This document shows, piece by piece, positions 8,560-16,349 of a stretch of DNA of 64,000 nt. Numbering within the stretch: the stretch's first letter is position 1; each line of letters begins with the position of its first letter. Both the position numbers and the translations under genes were made by a program. The notes under the pieces are model-generated. The model did no database searches, had not been told where the DNA came from, and saw only the letters and a program-made list of their open reading frames with translations. Origin of the DNA: Parvularculaceae bacterium (GTDB lineage Bacteria > Pseudomonadota > Alphaproteobacteria > Caulobacterales > Parvularculaceae); assembly GCA_028280115.1 (NCBI GenBank), contig JANQMJ010000013.1:1-64000 (forward strand). The letters are read 5' to 3'.

Positions 8560-10179
8560 ATGAATGGTACGGAACGCCCACTGGACGCGCTTGTGATTGG
8601 CGCGGGCGTCAGCGGCATCTACGCGCTATACGCGCTGCTGAAGGCTGGCAAGACGGCGATTATCGTCGACGCCGCCGGCGGCGTCGGGGGAACCTGGTAC
8701 TGGAACCGTTACCCAGGATTGCATGTCGACATTGAAAGCGTTGAGTATTCCTATGCGTTTTCCGACGAACTGCAGCAGGAATGGGATTGGACGGAACGCT
8801 ACGCCGGTCAGTCGGAAATCGAACGTTACCTAAACTATGTCGTTGACCGTTTTGAGTTGCGCCTGCACATCTATCTCAACACGCGCGTCGAAACCATGTA
8901 CTTTGACGATGATGCGTCCGTATGGCGCTTTGAAACGGACGACGGCCGCCAATTCGCCGCACAACACGCCGTCATGGGCACAGGCCTTCTTTCAGCGCCA
9001 AAAGACGTCGAATTTGAGGGGCTGGAAGATTTCGCGGGCGAAATCTACAAGACATTCGATTGGCCTAGAGAAAAAGTTTCGTTCGCCGGCAAATCTGTCG
9101 GCGTCGTCGGCACGGGCGCTTCCGGCGTACAGGTCATCCCCTTCGTCGCCCGGGAGGCGCGACATTTAAACGTCTATCAACGAACGCCCTCTTACGCAGT
9201 TCCGTTGCGCAATTGTCCAATGCCGAAGGAGTATTGGCGCGACGTCAAACAGAATTACGATGAATGGCGCAATAAAGAGCGCTTCGGTTCGTTTGGCGGC
9301 TGGTGCGCAGTGAACTATAAGCCGGTCGATCAGGTCTTCGATCTGGCGGTGGACCAGACGCCCGAGGATCGCGAAGCGCTCTATGAAGATCGATGGCGAT
9401 CTGGCGGGCTCGCCTTTTACAATGTCTATCCGGACATTTTTGTGAGTAAGGAAGCCAATGACACGCTGGCTGAGTTTTTGCGAAAGAAACTCCGAGAACG
9501 AATTAACGATCCGGAACTCGAGAAGCTGCTGATCCCGGACTATCCGGTCCTCATGCGCCGGCTTTGCGGCGAAACGAACTACTATGAAGTCTACGAACAA
9601 GAAAACGTCGACCTTGTCGACTTGAACTCTAAGCCGCTCAAAAGGTTTACTGAAAAAGGCGTCATCGTCGGCGATGAAGAACATGAACTTGATGCGGTCG
9701 TCTTTGCCACGGGCTATGACGCCATGTCGGGCGCTCTATTGCGCATGAACATCATCGGGCGCGGCGAAACGACCTTGAAAGATCATTGGCGAACGGAAAC
9801 CCGCACCGTATACGGAATGATGGCGTCCGGCTTTCCGAACATGTTTTTTCTTTCCGGCCCCGGCAGCCCGGCGCCGCTGTTCCAACCCATCCTGTTCTGC
9901 CAGGACCAAATGGACTGGATTATGAAGGCCATGGACTATATTGATGAATCCGGCATGAAGAGCATCGACCCCAAGCCCGACGCCGAGGAAGAGTGGATTA
10001 GGGAATGCGATGAGAAGCTCAAGGCGACTTTGTTCGGCACGACGGAAAGCTGGTATGTCGGCAGCAATGTAAAAGGCAAACCTGGACGCGGTCTAATTTA
10101 TTTCGGCGGCATCGTCCCTTATAGAGAATTCATCTACGCCGCCGAAAACGACAACTATTCCGGGTTTTACTTGAAATGA
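8560..10179 (+). CDS. Baeyer-Villiger-type flavin monooxygenase (atypical fingerprint)
   Basis: An FAD/NADPH monooxygenase of 539 residues. It shows the FAD Rossmann motif VIGAGVSG near the N-terminus, the Baeyer-Villiger signature GGTWYWNRYPGLHVD, a second NADPH-binding motif VGVVGTGASG (about residue 185), and the C-terminal ATGYD. The family fingerprint FxGxxxHxxxW reads FAGEIYKTFDW, so the conserved histidine is lysine (about residue 164). Enzymes of this family insert oxygen next to a ketone, giving esters or lactones. The ATG at 8560 is preferred because AAAAAGG lies nine bases upstream; an in-frame ATG at 8512 would add 16 residues. Its 3' end overlaps the TetR gene by four bases. Confidence 0.92.
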   Translation: MNGTERPLDALVIGAGVSGIYALYALLKAGKTAIIVDAAGGVGGTWYWNRYPGLHVDIESVEYSYAFSDELQQEWDWTERYAGQSEIERYLNYVVDRFELRLHIYLNTRVETMYFDDDASVWRFETDDGRQFAAQHAVMGTGLLSAPKDVEFEGLEDFAGEIYKTFDWPREKVSFAGKSVGVVGTGASGVQVIPFVAREARHLNVYQRTPSYAVPLRNCPMPKEYWRDVKQNYDEWRNKERFGSFGGWCAVNYKPVDQVFDLAVDQTPEDREALYEDRWRSGGLAFYNVYPDIFVSKEANDTLAEFLRKKLRERINDPELEKLLIPDYPVLMRRLCGETNYYEVYEQENVDLVDLNSKPLKRFTEKGVIVGDEEHELDAVVFATGYDAMSGALLRMNIIGRGETTLKDHWRTETRTVYGMMASGFPNMFFLSGPGSPAPLFQPILFCQDQMDWIMKAMDYIDESGMKSIDPKPDAEEEWIRECDEKLKATLFGTTESWYVGSNVKGKPGRGLIYFGGIVPYREFIYAAENDNYSGFYLK

Positions 10180-10856
10180 CAGCGGCACGCCGCAAACACC
10201 GCGAGAAGCCAGTTGCGCGAACCAGAAGCGACGGCGAGGCGACTCGGAAGAAGATTCTTCAAGAAGCGGAAAGGCTTTTTGCGGAAACCGGTTACGACGG
10301 CATATCGATCCGGCAAATCACCTCTGCTTGCGATGTCGAGCTGAGCGCAGTCAACTATCATTTCAAGACAAAAGAAAAGCTCTTTCACGCCGTATTGGCG
10401 ATGCGCGTCGATGAAATGAATGCAAAGCGGCTGCGCCTCATCAACGCCGTTGAAATCACGCCAGACTGCGAAGAATCATTGCGGGCCCTTTTGGATGCGT
10501 TTTGCCGCCCCTTTACGGGCGAGAGCGAAACGCCCGATGAGCTGTCGAACTATCGTCGATTGTTGGCGCTGGTCATCAATTCAAAGCGCTGGCAGTCGAC
10601 CGTGTTCGAACAGCATTACGACCCGATTGTGCAATTGTTAATACAAAGCATCAGACAGATCGTCGCTCCCAGGAACGACGCCGACGTCATTTGGTATGTC
10701 AGCTTTTTCCTGGGCGCGCTCGCCAACGCCTTTGCCGAAACAGGCCGCGTCGACCGGCTTTCGCGCGGCCTTTGCGACTCTTCCGACCTTGGCCGCGTCA
10801 AAGAAAAGCTCATAGATTTCACCGTCAACGCCCTCATGGGCCTAAAAAGCCGGTGA
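10176..10856 (+). CDS. TetR-family transcriptional regulator
   Basis: A protein of 226 residues with a typical TetR N-terminal HTH domain: RKKILQEAERLFAETGYDGISIRQITSACDVELSAVNYHFKTKEKLFHAVL, roughly residues 25-75. The C-terminal part resembles the ligand-binding domain of the CerR/YbiH-like subgroup (DUF1956-like) acting on aromatic or acyl-CoA ligands. It overlaps the monooxygenase stop by ATGA, so it is co-transcribed with the enzymes it probably controls. The shared ACGTTCGT sites at 4953 and 6865 are proposed as its operators; this is inference. Confidence 0.92.
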   Translation: MTAARRKHREKPVARTRSDGEATRKKILQEAERLFAETGYDGISIRQITSACDVELSAVNYHFKTKEKLFHAVLAMRVDEMNAKRLRLINAVEITPDCEESLRALLDAFCRPFTGESETPDELSNYRRLLALVINSKRWQSTVFEQHYDPIVQLLIQSIRQIVAPRNDADVIWYVSFFLGALANAFAETGRVDRLSRGLCDSSDLGRVKEKLIDFTVNALMGLKSR

Positions 10857-10888
10857 CGGGATCCTTCCACGCTTAAGGGCTGAACCGA

Positions 10889-11803
10889 GTGACGGAAATC
10901 GACGTTCTCAATTTTACGTTTTGGGGCGTGTCGATCGGGGCGCTCTCAAAAACCGCGCTCATCGTCATCATGGTCAGCATGGGACTGACGCTCCGCGTTT
11001 CAGATTTCAAGCTGCTGGCCGGTAAACCGAAACCGATCTTTGTCGGCCTTTTGGGACAGATCGTTATCTTGCCTGCGGTGGGCGTTCTCCTGGCGGTTCT
11101 CTTTCAGGCGCCGCCGCAGCTTGCCATGGGTTTGATTATTATTGCCGCGTGCCCAGGCGGCGCGACATCGAATTTCATGACCTATCTCGCCAAGGGCGAC
11201 GTCGCCTTGTCAATCGTCCTTACCGCGCTGTCCGGCCTCATCGCCGTCGTCACCGTCCCCTTCGTAATCAATTTCGGGCTGGACCTTCTCGGCCTGACAG
11301 ACCAGGGAATTCGCCTGCCGGTTCTCAAAACGATCTGGAATATCTTCATGTTGACCGCATTACCGGTGATGTTCGGCATGGTCATCCGATCTTTTCACGT
11401 TTCAATCGCCGCCAAAGCCGAACGCATTTTAACGCCGTTTTCCTTTCTCTTTTTGATATTTATTATGGCGCTCATTGCGCATGAGGTGCGGCCGAACTTA
11501 TGGAACATGCTCGCAAGCGCATTTTTACCGGTGATCGCGCTTAACGGAATTATGGTTGGGATCGGCGAATTTCTTGGAAGAGCCTTCGGCTTGAGTTCAA
11601 GCATGCAGAAGACGATCGGCATCGAGGTCGGATTTCAAAACTATACGTTGGGCATCGTTATCGCGATTGTACTGCTGAACAGTCCTGAGATGACCGTAGC
11701 GCCCATAATCTACTTGTTTTCCATGTACGCAACCGGCGCATTCGTGGTGGCGCGAGGTCGCCATGCGCATAGCGCCGCTATGACTTTGACTGGAGTTCGT
11801 TGA
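10889..11803 (+). CDS. Bile acid:sodium symporter family (BASS/SBF) transporter
   Basis: A membrane protein of 304 residues with about nine or ten hydrophobic segments and the SBF-family landmark CPGGATSNFMTYLAKGDVALS near residue 90. Members carry bile acids, steroids, pantoate, pyruvate or other organic anions with sodium. It starts with GTG at 10889, with AAGGG nine bases upstream, and follows the TetR gene by 32 bases, so it is likely the last gene of the operon. It would be the inner-membrane step after the TonB-dependent receptor. The substrate is unknown. Confidence 0.9.
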   Translation: MTEIDVLNFTFWGVSIGALSKTALIVIMVSMGLTLRVSDFKLLAGKPKPIFVGLLGQIVILPAVGVLLAVLFQAPPQLAMGLIIIAACPGGATSNFMTYLAKGDVALSIVLTALSGLIAVVTVPFVINFGLDLLGLTDQGIRLPVLKTIWNIFMLTALPVMFGMVIRSFHVSIAAKAERILTPFSFLFLIFIMALIAHEVRPNLWNMLASAFLPVIALNGIMVGIGEFLGRAFGLSSSMQKTIGIEVGFQNYTLGIVIAIVLLNSPEMTVAPIIYLFSMYATGAFVVARGRHAHSAAMTLTGVR

Positions 11804-11861
11804 GTGGTCCAGCTCAAGAGTTAGAGCTTGGCGGCTTTGAAGCGCGGCCGCTTATAACCGG

Positions 11862-12140
11862 CTAGACGGTTTCCGCCGCGTCATATTCTAGCGTCGCGCC
11901 AAGCACCGTGATCGTCTTGGTGGGCTGCCCGGCGTCGTCATAGAGCGTCTTCGTGATGCGATCGGCGCCTTCCGAGCCCCACGTCTCGCCGCCGTCCTTG
12001 GGTCGTGATGCGCGCAACCCAACGCTTGTTCCGTTAGCGTCAACGACAAGATGAAGTCCGTCACCGTCGGCGTAGCGGCCGGGGCCGCTCAGTGCTGCAA
12101 TCTTTTTCGCGTTGAGCCGCTTATATTGGCGTACACCCAT
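11862..12140 (-). pseudogene. Integrase N-terminus joined to RHS/YD-repeat fragment (mobile-element scar)
   Basis: The first 40 residues from the ATG at 12140 (RLNAKKIAALSGPGRYADGD, then GLHLVVDANGTS) match the N-terminal domain of P4-like tyrosine recombinases. After that the text changes character: GADRITKTLYDDAGQPTKTI and ATLEYDAAET resemble RHS/YD-repeat proteins. No catalytic domain of either family is present, and the frame stops at 11862. The locus lies about 200 bases from the 3' end of tRNA-Ser, the classic integration target. I read it as a deletion scar of one or two former mobile elements. The frame is open, so a chimeric small protein could still be made, but function is unlikely. 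Confidence 0.6.
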
Positions 12141-12155
12141 TGAGCCGTTTCTCGT

Positions 12156-12235
12156 CCCACAATTTTGCGGCAAAAAGTCCCGAAGAAGCGTCCAGATAAT
12201 TGCGCCCCACAATTCATCCCACAATTTTTGTGGGG
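12156..12235. repeat. Three CCCACAATT direct repeats plus a hairpin near tRNA-Ser
   Basis: CCCACAATT occurs at 12156-12164, 12206-12214 and 12218-12226, and the last copy pairs with TTGTGGGG at 12228-12235 as an inverted repeat. The cluster lies between the integrase remnant and tRNA-Ser. Short iterated sites in such a place resemble recombinase arm-type binding sites of an integrated element; this is inference. Confidence 0.4.
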
Positions 12236-12336
12236 CGTAGCAGGAATTCGCGGAACATTACGGCACTTCACTTTTGAAGAAAAGCCCACCATTACTGGGT
12301 TTCTGGGACGTCACTGGACGCTGCGGAACAAAGCTC

Positions 12337-12427
12337 TGGCGGACAGGGTGGGATTCGAACCCACGAGACGGTTGCCCGCCTACACGCGTTCCAGGCGTGC
12401 GCCTTCGACCACTCGGCCACCTGTCCG
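12337..12427 (-). tRNA. tRNA-Ser (anticodon GGA)
   Basis: Read on the minus strand from 12427, the sequence begins CGGACAGGTGGCCGAGTGG and ends with the acceptor complement CTGTCCG followed by an encoded CCA at 12339-12337. The anticodon arm reads ACGCCTGGAACGCGT, giving anticodon GGA (serine UCC/UCU codons). A long variable arm accounts for the length of about 91 bases, as expected for class II serine tRNAs. The TPsiC arm GTGGGTTCGAATCCCAC is intact. The integrase remnant lies beyond its 3' end. Confidence 0.95.
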
Positions 12428-12697
12428 TCGCGCGCGCCATCCCTCGCGCGCAAGTCATTGGTTTCGCCAACGCTGCGTCGGAAACCGTCGCCGCGGCTTC
12501 CCGCGAGTAACCTTACCAACGCCGGTCCCGCCCCCGCGAGGCGCGGACTATAGCCGCGCGAATGGGCGAGGCAAGGCCGCCAGGCGCAACCGATCAGCGA
12601 AAATCGCAAATAAAATCAATGCGATTGCGAGCCGCGCCCGGGCGCGTTATGGTCCTGTCGGGATTAATGGTGTTTTCACGATGCGAGGGGGCGCGCG

Positions 12698-12988
12698 ATG
12701 GCGGCGTTTCGGTTTATTGCATGGGTTTTGGTGGCGCTCGCCATCGGTCTGCTCGGCGCGGACGCCGTGACGGCGCTTGAAAGATGCCACGAAGGCGCCT
12801 GCAGCGAGGTCGCTATGCGATCGACCGGCGACATTCTCACGCTCTTCGGCGTCGACGGCGCGGCCATGGCGGAAGGCTCGCCGGGCGGCGTCTCCCAGGC
12901 GCTCGGCACGGTCATGGGCCTGCCGCTTTGGGGCGTTCTTGGGATTATCGGCGTCGTCCTCGCCCTGATCTTCCGTCCGATCGACTGA
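12698..12988 (+). CDS. Small two-TM hypothetical membrane protein
   Basis: A protein of 96 residues. The first 26 residues (AAFRFIAWVLVALAIGLLGA) form a signal-like membrane segment, a short periplasmic loop with two cysteines (RCHEGACSE) follows, and the last 25 residues (LPLWGVLGIIGVVLALIF) form a second membrane helix. GC-rich codon use fits the host. The central GDILTLFGVDG stretch and overall plan recall uncharacterised alphaproteobacterial proteins, but I cannot name the family. Confidence 0.7.
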   Translation: MAAFRFIAWVLVALAIGLLGADAVTALERCHEGACSEVAMRSTGDILTLFGVDGAAMAEGSPGGVSQALGTVMGLPLWGVLGIIGVVLALIFRPID

Positions 12989-13111
12989 TATCGTCCTTAA
13001 GAAAACGTCATTCGCCGAAGCGGTTCCGGCGCGCGGCGAACCGCGCTTTGCGCCCCTTTTCCGCGCCGCCGCGCTCGCCTATCTCCCGGGCGTAACGAGA
13101 GGAGAGCAACC

Positions 13112-13201
13112 ATGGCCCAATTGATCACAGTCGTCGCGGCGGTCGGCCTTATACTGGTCGCCCTGGCGCCTGCGGCCTACACCTACGTCGCGCTGGTATA
13201 G
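13112..13201 (+). CDS. 29-residue single-TM micro-protein
   Basis: ATG at 13112 preceded by GAGAGGAGAG, a very strong ribosome-binding site at the right distance, opens a 29-codon frame ending at the TAG 13199-13201. The product MAQLITVVAAVGLILVALAP continues as AAYTYVALV: one hydrophobic helix and almost nothing else. The strong ribosome-binding site is the main reason to believe it. Function unknown; single-helix peptides of this size usually sit in the inner membrane as partners of larger proteins. Confidence 0.55.
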   Translation: MAQLITVVAAVGLILVALAPAAYTYVALV

Positions 13202-13262
13202 AACGGGCGCAACAAATGCCGGACGTAACAATGAAAAGCACCGAGAAAAAGCGCAGCGGCGT

Positions 13263-14048
13263 TTATCGTCGCTGCGCCTGTCGCTGCGCCTGTCGCTGCA
13301 CTTGTCGTTGCACGAAAGCGTGATAGTCTTCCGGCGTATCGATCCCCGGCGCCGCCGCGTCGACGAGCCCCGCCGCGATCGTCTCTCCCATTTCGAGAAT
13401 GCGTAACTGTTCAAGCCGTTCGGCGCGCTCCAGCGCGCCCGCGGGCGCATGCGCAAAGCAAGCAAGACTTGTTTTCGAAAACGCGTAAATCCCCAGATGC
13501 AAGAAATATCGCTGCGGCGCTTTAAGGCGCCCATCGGCGCCGCGCGGCCAGCCGCAGATCCGCCGCGTAAAATAACGCGCCCTGAATACGCCCGGCGAAA
13601 GGGCGGCGCCGAAAATCGCCTTGACCGCCGCTTCGTCGTCCGGCGAGCCGGGACCAGCGTTACGCGCGAAAGGACAGGCAAGCGTCGCGGCGAAACACTC
13701 GTGCTGCGCCTTGATTTCGATCGCACGGTCGATATGGGCGGGATCGATTTCCGGCTCGTCGCCCTGAAGGTTGACGATGATGTCGGCGTCGATGTCGGCG
13801 GCGGCTGCGGCGACGCGGGCGCTGCCGGAACTGTGCTCGCCGGTCATCACGGCGCTTCCGCCGAAAGCCGTCACCGCGTCAGCGATGCGCCGGTCGTCCG
13901 TCGCCACCATGATCGTCGCGGCGCGTTTGGCCTGACGCGCTTGTTCGTAGGTATGTTGAATCAGTGGTTTGCCGGTTTGCGCCAGGAGCAGCTTACCGGG
14001 CAGCCGGCTTGACGCATAACGCGCCGGAATGACGATCGCCGCCTTCAT
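13263..14048 (-). CDS. kdsB: 3-deoxy-manno-octulosonate cytidylyltransferase-like protein
   Basis: A nucleotidyltransferase of 261 residues: MKAAIVIPARYASSRLPGK at the N-terminus is the KdsB signature, followed by VATDDRRIADAV, VNLQGDEPEI and the C-terminal GIDTPEDYHAF. KdsB couples Kdo to CMP for lipopolysaccharide core synthesis. The usual SGT(D/E)R segment reads SGSAR here, so a conserved acidic residue is missing. The C-terminus ends in a low-complexity run (VQRQVQRQAQRQAQRR) made by 12-bp DNA repeats. The ATG at 14048 overlaps the stop of the VanZ gene by ATGA, so this start is preferred over 14066. Confidence 0.85.
   Translation of the reverse strand: MKAAIVIPARYASSRLPGKLLLAQTGKPLIQHTYEQARQAKRAATIMVATDDRRIADAVTAFGGSAVMTGEHSSGSARVAAAAADIDADIIVNLQGDEPEIDPAHIDRAIEIKAQHECFAATLACPFARNAGPGSPDDEAAVKAIFGAALSPGVFRARYFTRRICGWPRGADGRLKAPQRYFLHLGIYAFSKTSLACFAHAPAGALERAERLEQLRILEMGETIAAGLVDAAAPGIDTPEDYHAFVQRQVQRQAQRQAQRR
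13269..13314. repeat. 12-bp tandem repeat at the 3' end of kdsB
   Basis: TCGCTGCGCCTG occurs twice exactly (13269-13280, 13281-13292), followed by the variants TCGCTGCACTTG and TCGTTGCACG. On the minus strand it encodes repeated Gln-Arg-Gln-Ala units at the extreme C-terminus of KdsB. Slippage here would lengthen or shorten the tail in steps of four residues. Confidence 0.8.
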
Positions 14049-14458
14049 GGCGCCGTCCGCGCGCATATTGCGGCGATGAAATAGGCGCCGACAAAACCGG
14101 CGATCGCGCCGGCGGCGTTGGCGACGGCGTCGCCGAATTCAGGACTGCGCACAGCGACAAGGGCCTGCGCGCCTTCCAGCAGCGCGCCGTAAACCGCGAG
14201 AGCAAGCACCGCCCAGCGGTGCCGGCCCGGCTCAGCCAGGCGCGCCCAGAAAGCGGCAAAGCCCAGCGCGCCATAGGCGAGGAAATGCGCCACCTTGTCG
14301 TCATAAGACGCATCGCCCAACAAAAGCGCCGCGAGCCAGCGCGTCAGGTCCATGCCCTTCTCAACATCTTCCGGATTGGGCGTCACGGTCAGAAACGTGA
14401 CGACAACCAGCAAAAGCGCAAACGCCGCGCGCGCCCAAGACCGCCGCGACGTCAGCAA
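14045..14458 (-). CDS. VanZ-like family membrane protein
   Basis: A protein of 137 residues with four hydrophobic segments and the VanZ-like landmarks: TPNPEDVEKGMD after the first helix, DDKVAHFLAYGALGF in the second, and GALLEGAQALVAVRSPEFGDAVANAAGA in the third. VanZ-like proteins are small inner-membrane proteins of unclear function, linked in Gram-positives to glycopeptide resistance. The gene overlaps galE upstream by 7 bases and kdsB downstream by 4, so the three form one tightly coupled unit for surface polysaccharide. Confidence 0.85.
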   Translation of the reverse strand: MLTSRRSWARAAFALLLVVVTFLTVTPNPEDVEKGMDLTRWLAALLLGDASYDDKVAHFLAYGALGFAAFWARLAEPGRHRWAVLALAVYGALLEGAQALVAVRSPEFGDAVANAAGAIAGFVGAYFIAAICARTAP

Positions 14459-15447
14459 GCTGCGTCTCCCCGCGACGCCAGACGGCGCTCCCAGTCAATC
14501 GCGGTTTCGACGACAAAATCGATATCGTCATAATGCGGCCGCCAGCCGAGCGTGGTGCGAATGGCGGCGTTATCGGCGATAAGCTGCGGCGGATCGCCGG
14601 CGCGGCGTTCGACGGTTTCATGGGGCAAAGGCTGTCCGGTCACGCGCTCGACGGCTTCGATCACCTCGAAAACCGAATAGCCTCGCCCGTAGCCGCAATT
14701 GAGCGTCGTCGAGGCGGCGCCAGCGCGCAGACGCTCCAGCGCCTGGAGATGGGCCTGGGCGAGATCGGTAACATGAACGTAATCGCGGATTGCCGCGCCG
14801 TCCGGCGTCGGGTAATCGCCGCCGAAAATCTGTAGCTTTTCCTTGCGCGCGCCCACCGCGATCTGGGCGGCGACTTTGATGAGATGGCGCGGCCGGCCGA
14901 TTTCGCCCGCCCGTCCTTTCGGGTCAGCGCCGGCGACGTTGAAATAGCGCAGCGTCATGAAATGAAGGTCATGGGCCTTGCCGGCGTCCTCAAGAATGCG
15001 CTCGCTCATGGCCATCGAGGCGCCGTAGGGCGTGATCGGCTGAATGCGCGCCTGTTCGGAAACCGGCACGCGTTCGGGCATGCCGTAAACCGACGCGGTC
15101 GAAGAAAAAATAAACCGCGTCACGCCGGCCTCGACGCAGGCGCGGATCAGCGTCAGCGTATTGGCCGTGTTGTTGTGGTAATAATCGAGCGGCTGGCTGA
15201 TCGATTCCTCGATCAGGATCGACCCGGCGAAATGAATGACTTCCTGCACGCCGTAATCGGCGAAGACCCGGCGCAGAACATCTGCGTCGCCGACATCGGC
15301 TTCGATGAACGCCGCGCCCGCCGGCGCCAGCCAACGCGCGCCGGTCGAAAGATCGTCAAGCGCAACGGCTTCCTCGCCGGCTTCAAGCAGCGCCAGGAGC
15401 ATATGCGAGCCGGCATAGCCGGCGGCGCCGGTAACGAGCACGCTCAT
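14452..15447 (-). CDS. galE: UDP-glucose 4-epimerase-like protein
   Basis: An extended SDR protein of 331 residues with the NAD motif TGAAGYAGSHM, FIFSSTASVYGMP, LRYFNVAGADPKGR, and GDYPTPDGAAIRDYVHVTDLA, all typical of GalE, which interconverts UDP-glucose and UDP-galactose for surface polysaccharide. The catalytic YxxxK element reads YGASM, so the lysine is methionine (codon ATG in the DNA). All other landmarks are intact. It is the first gene of the galE-vanZ-kdsB unit, divergent from the phosphatase gene across about 160 bases. Activity may be altered by the missing lysine. Confidence 0.85.
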   Translation of the reverse strand: MSVLVTGAAGYAGSHMLLALLEAGEEAVALDDLSTGARWLAPAGAAFIEADVGDADVLRRVFADYGVQEVIHFAGSILIEESISQPLDYYHNNTANTLTLIRACVEAGVTRFIFSSTASVYGMPERVPVSEQARIQPITPYGASMAMSERILEDAGKAHDLHFMTLRYFNVAGADPKGRAGEIGRPRHLIKVAAQIAVGARKEKLQIFGGDYPTPDGAAIRDYVHVTDLAQAHLQALERLRAGAASTTLNCGYGRGYSVFEVIEAVERVTGQPLPHETVERRAGDPPQLIADNAAIRTTLGWRPHYDDIDFVVETAIDWERRLASRGDAAC

Positions 15448-15608
15448 CGCGAGGAGTCTCCCTGCCCGGTTAACCCTTTTTCCGCGTTATCGCGATTTTA
15501 TGGCAGTTCTGTCATAGCGAAATACCCGTCGCGCCGAAACCGCAAGGCGGCGCGGCATATATGCAAAATCGCGCGATGGGCGTTAGGCTGTAGAAAACGA
15601 AGGCCAGG

Positions 15609-16346
15609 ATGTTAGACCAGTTTTTGCACAAAAACGGCCAAAAAGCCGCCGCGCCCCCTGGCCGGAAAATCTACGCCATCGGGGACATCCATGGCTGCGC
15701 GCGCCTGCTCGACGCGCTCGTGGCGAAGATCGAAAAAGACGCGCGCGGTCTTGAAAACGCCAGGCTGATATTTCTCGGCGACTATGTGGACCGCGGACCG
15801 GACAGCAAGGGCGTGCTCGACCGGCTGATCGAACTGCAGGCCGGCGAACCGGCGACGGTTTTTCTGAAGGGCAACCATGAAGCGGTCATGCTCGATTTCA
15901 TCACCGATCCCAATCAGATGCTGCACTGGCTTGATTGGGGCGGCGAGGAAACGCTGACCAGCTACGGCGTGCGCAACGTGCTGCGCCGTTCGCCCGAAGA
16001 TCTCGGCGCGGAGTTGGCCGAAAAGATGCCGGGCGCCCATCTCGACTTTTTGCATTCCCTTTCACTGACCCATATCGAGGGCGATTATCTTTTCGTACAC
16101 GCCGGATTGCGGCCGGGCATTGGGCTTAACGATCAGATCGAAGAGGATCTTTTGTGGATCCGCCGGGCGTTTCACGACACGCCGCAAAAGGAACGTCCCG
16201 ATTATGTCGTCGTCCATGGCCATCAGCCGTTGAAAAAGCCGCTCGACGCGGGTTGGCGCATCGACGTCGACACCGGCGCGTGTTGGTCGGGCGCGTTGAC
16301 GGCGGTCGCGCTTGAGGGCGAGAAACGGCGCTTTATTTCAACGTGA
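15609..16346 (+). CDS. PPP-family serine/threonine phosphatase (metallophosphoesterase)
   Basis: A protein of 245 residues with the three PPP-family metal motifs in order: GDIHG (about residue 25), GDYVDRG (57) and GNHE (88), then FVHAGLRP and VVHGHQP near the C-terminus. Small bacterial PPP phosphatases of this length hydrolyse phosphoserine/threonine or Ap4A-like nucleotides in the cytoplasm. It ends three bases before the stop of the convergent methyltransferase gene, so the two genes face each other with almost no spacer. The substrate is not evident. Confidence 0.9.
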   Translation: MLDQFLHKNGQKAAAPPGRKIYAIGDIHGCARLLDALVAKIEKDARGLENARLIFLGDYVDRGPDSKGVLDRLIELQAGEPATVFLKGNHEAVMLDFITDPNQMLHWLDWGGEETLTSYGVRNVLRRSPEDLGAELAEKMPGAHLDFLHSLSLTHIEGDYLFVHAGLRPGIGLNDQIEEDLLWIRRAFHDTPQKERPDYVVVHGHQPLKKPLDAGWRIDVDTGACWSGALTAVALEGEKRRFIST

Positions 16347-16349
16347 TGT

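Noticed and set aside
12156..12235. CRISPR-like array
   Set aside because: Repeats are only nine bases, with unequal spacing and no spacers of constant size.
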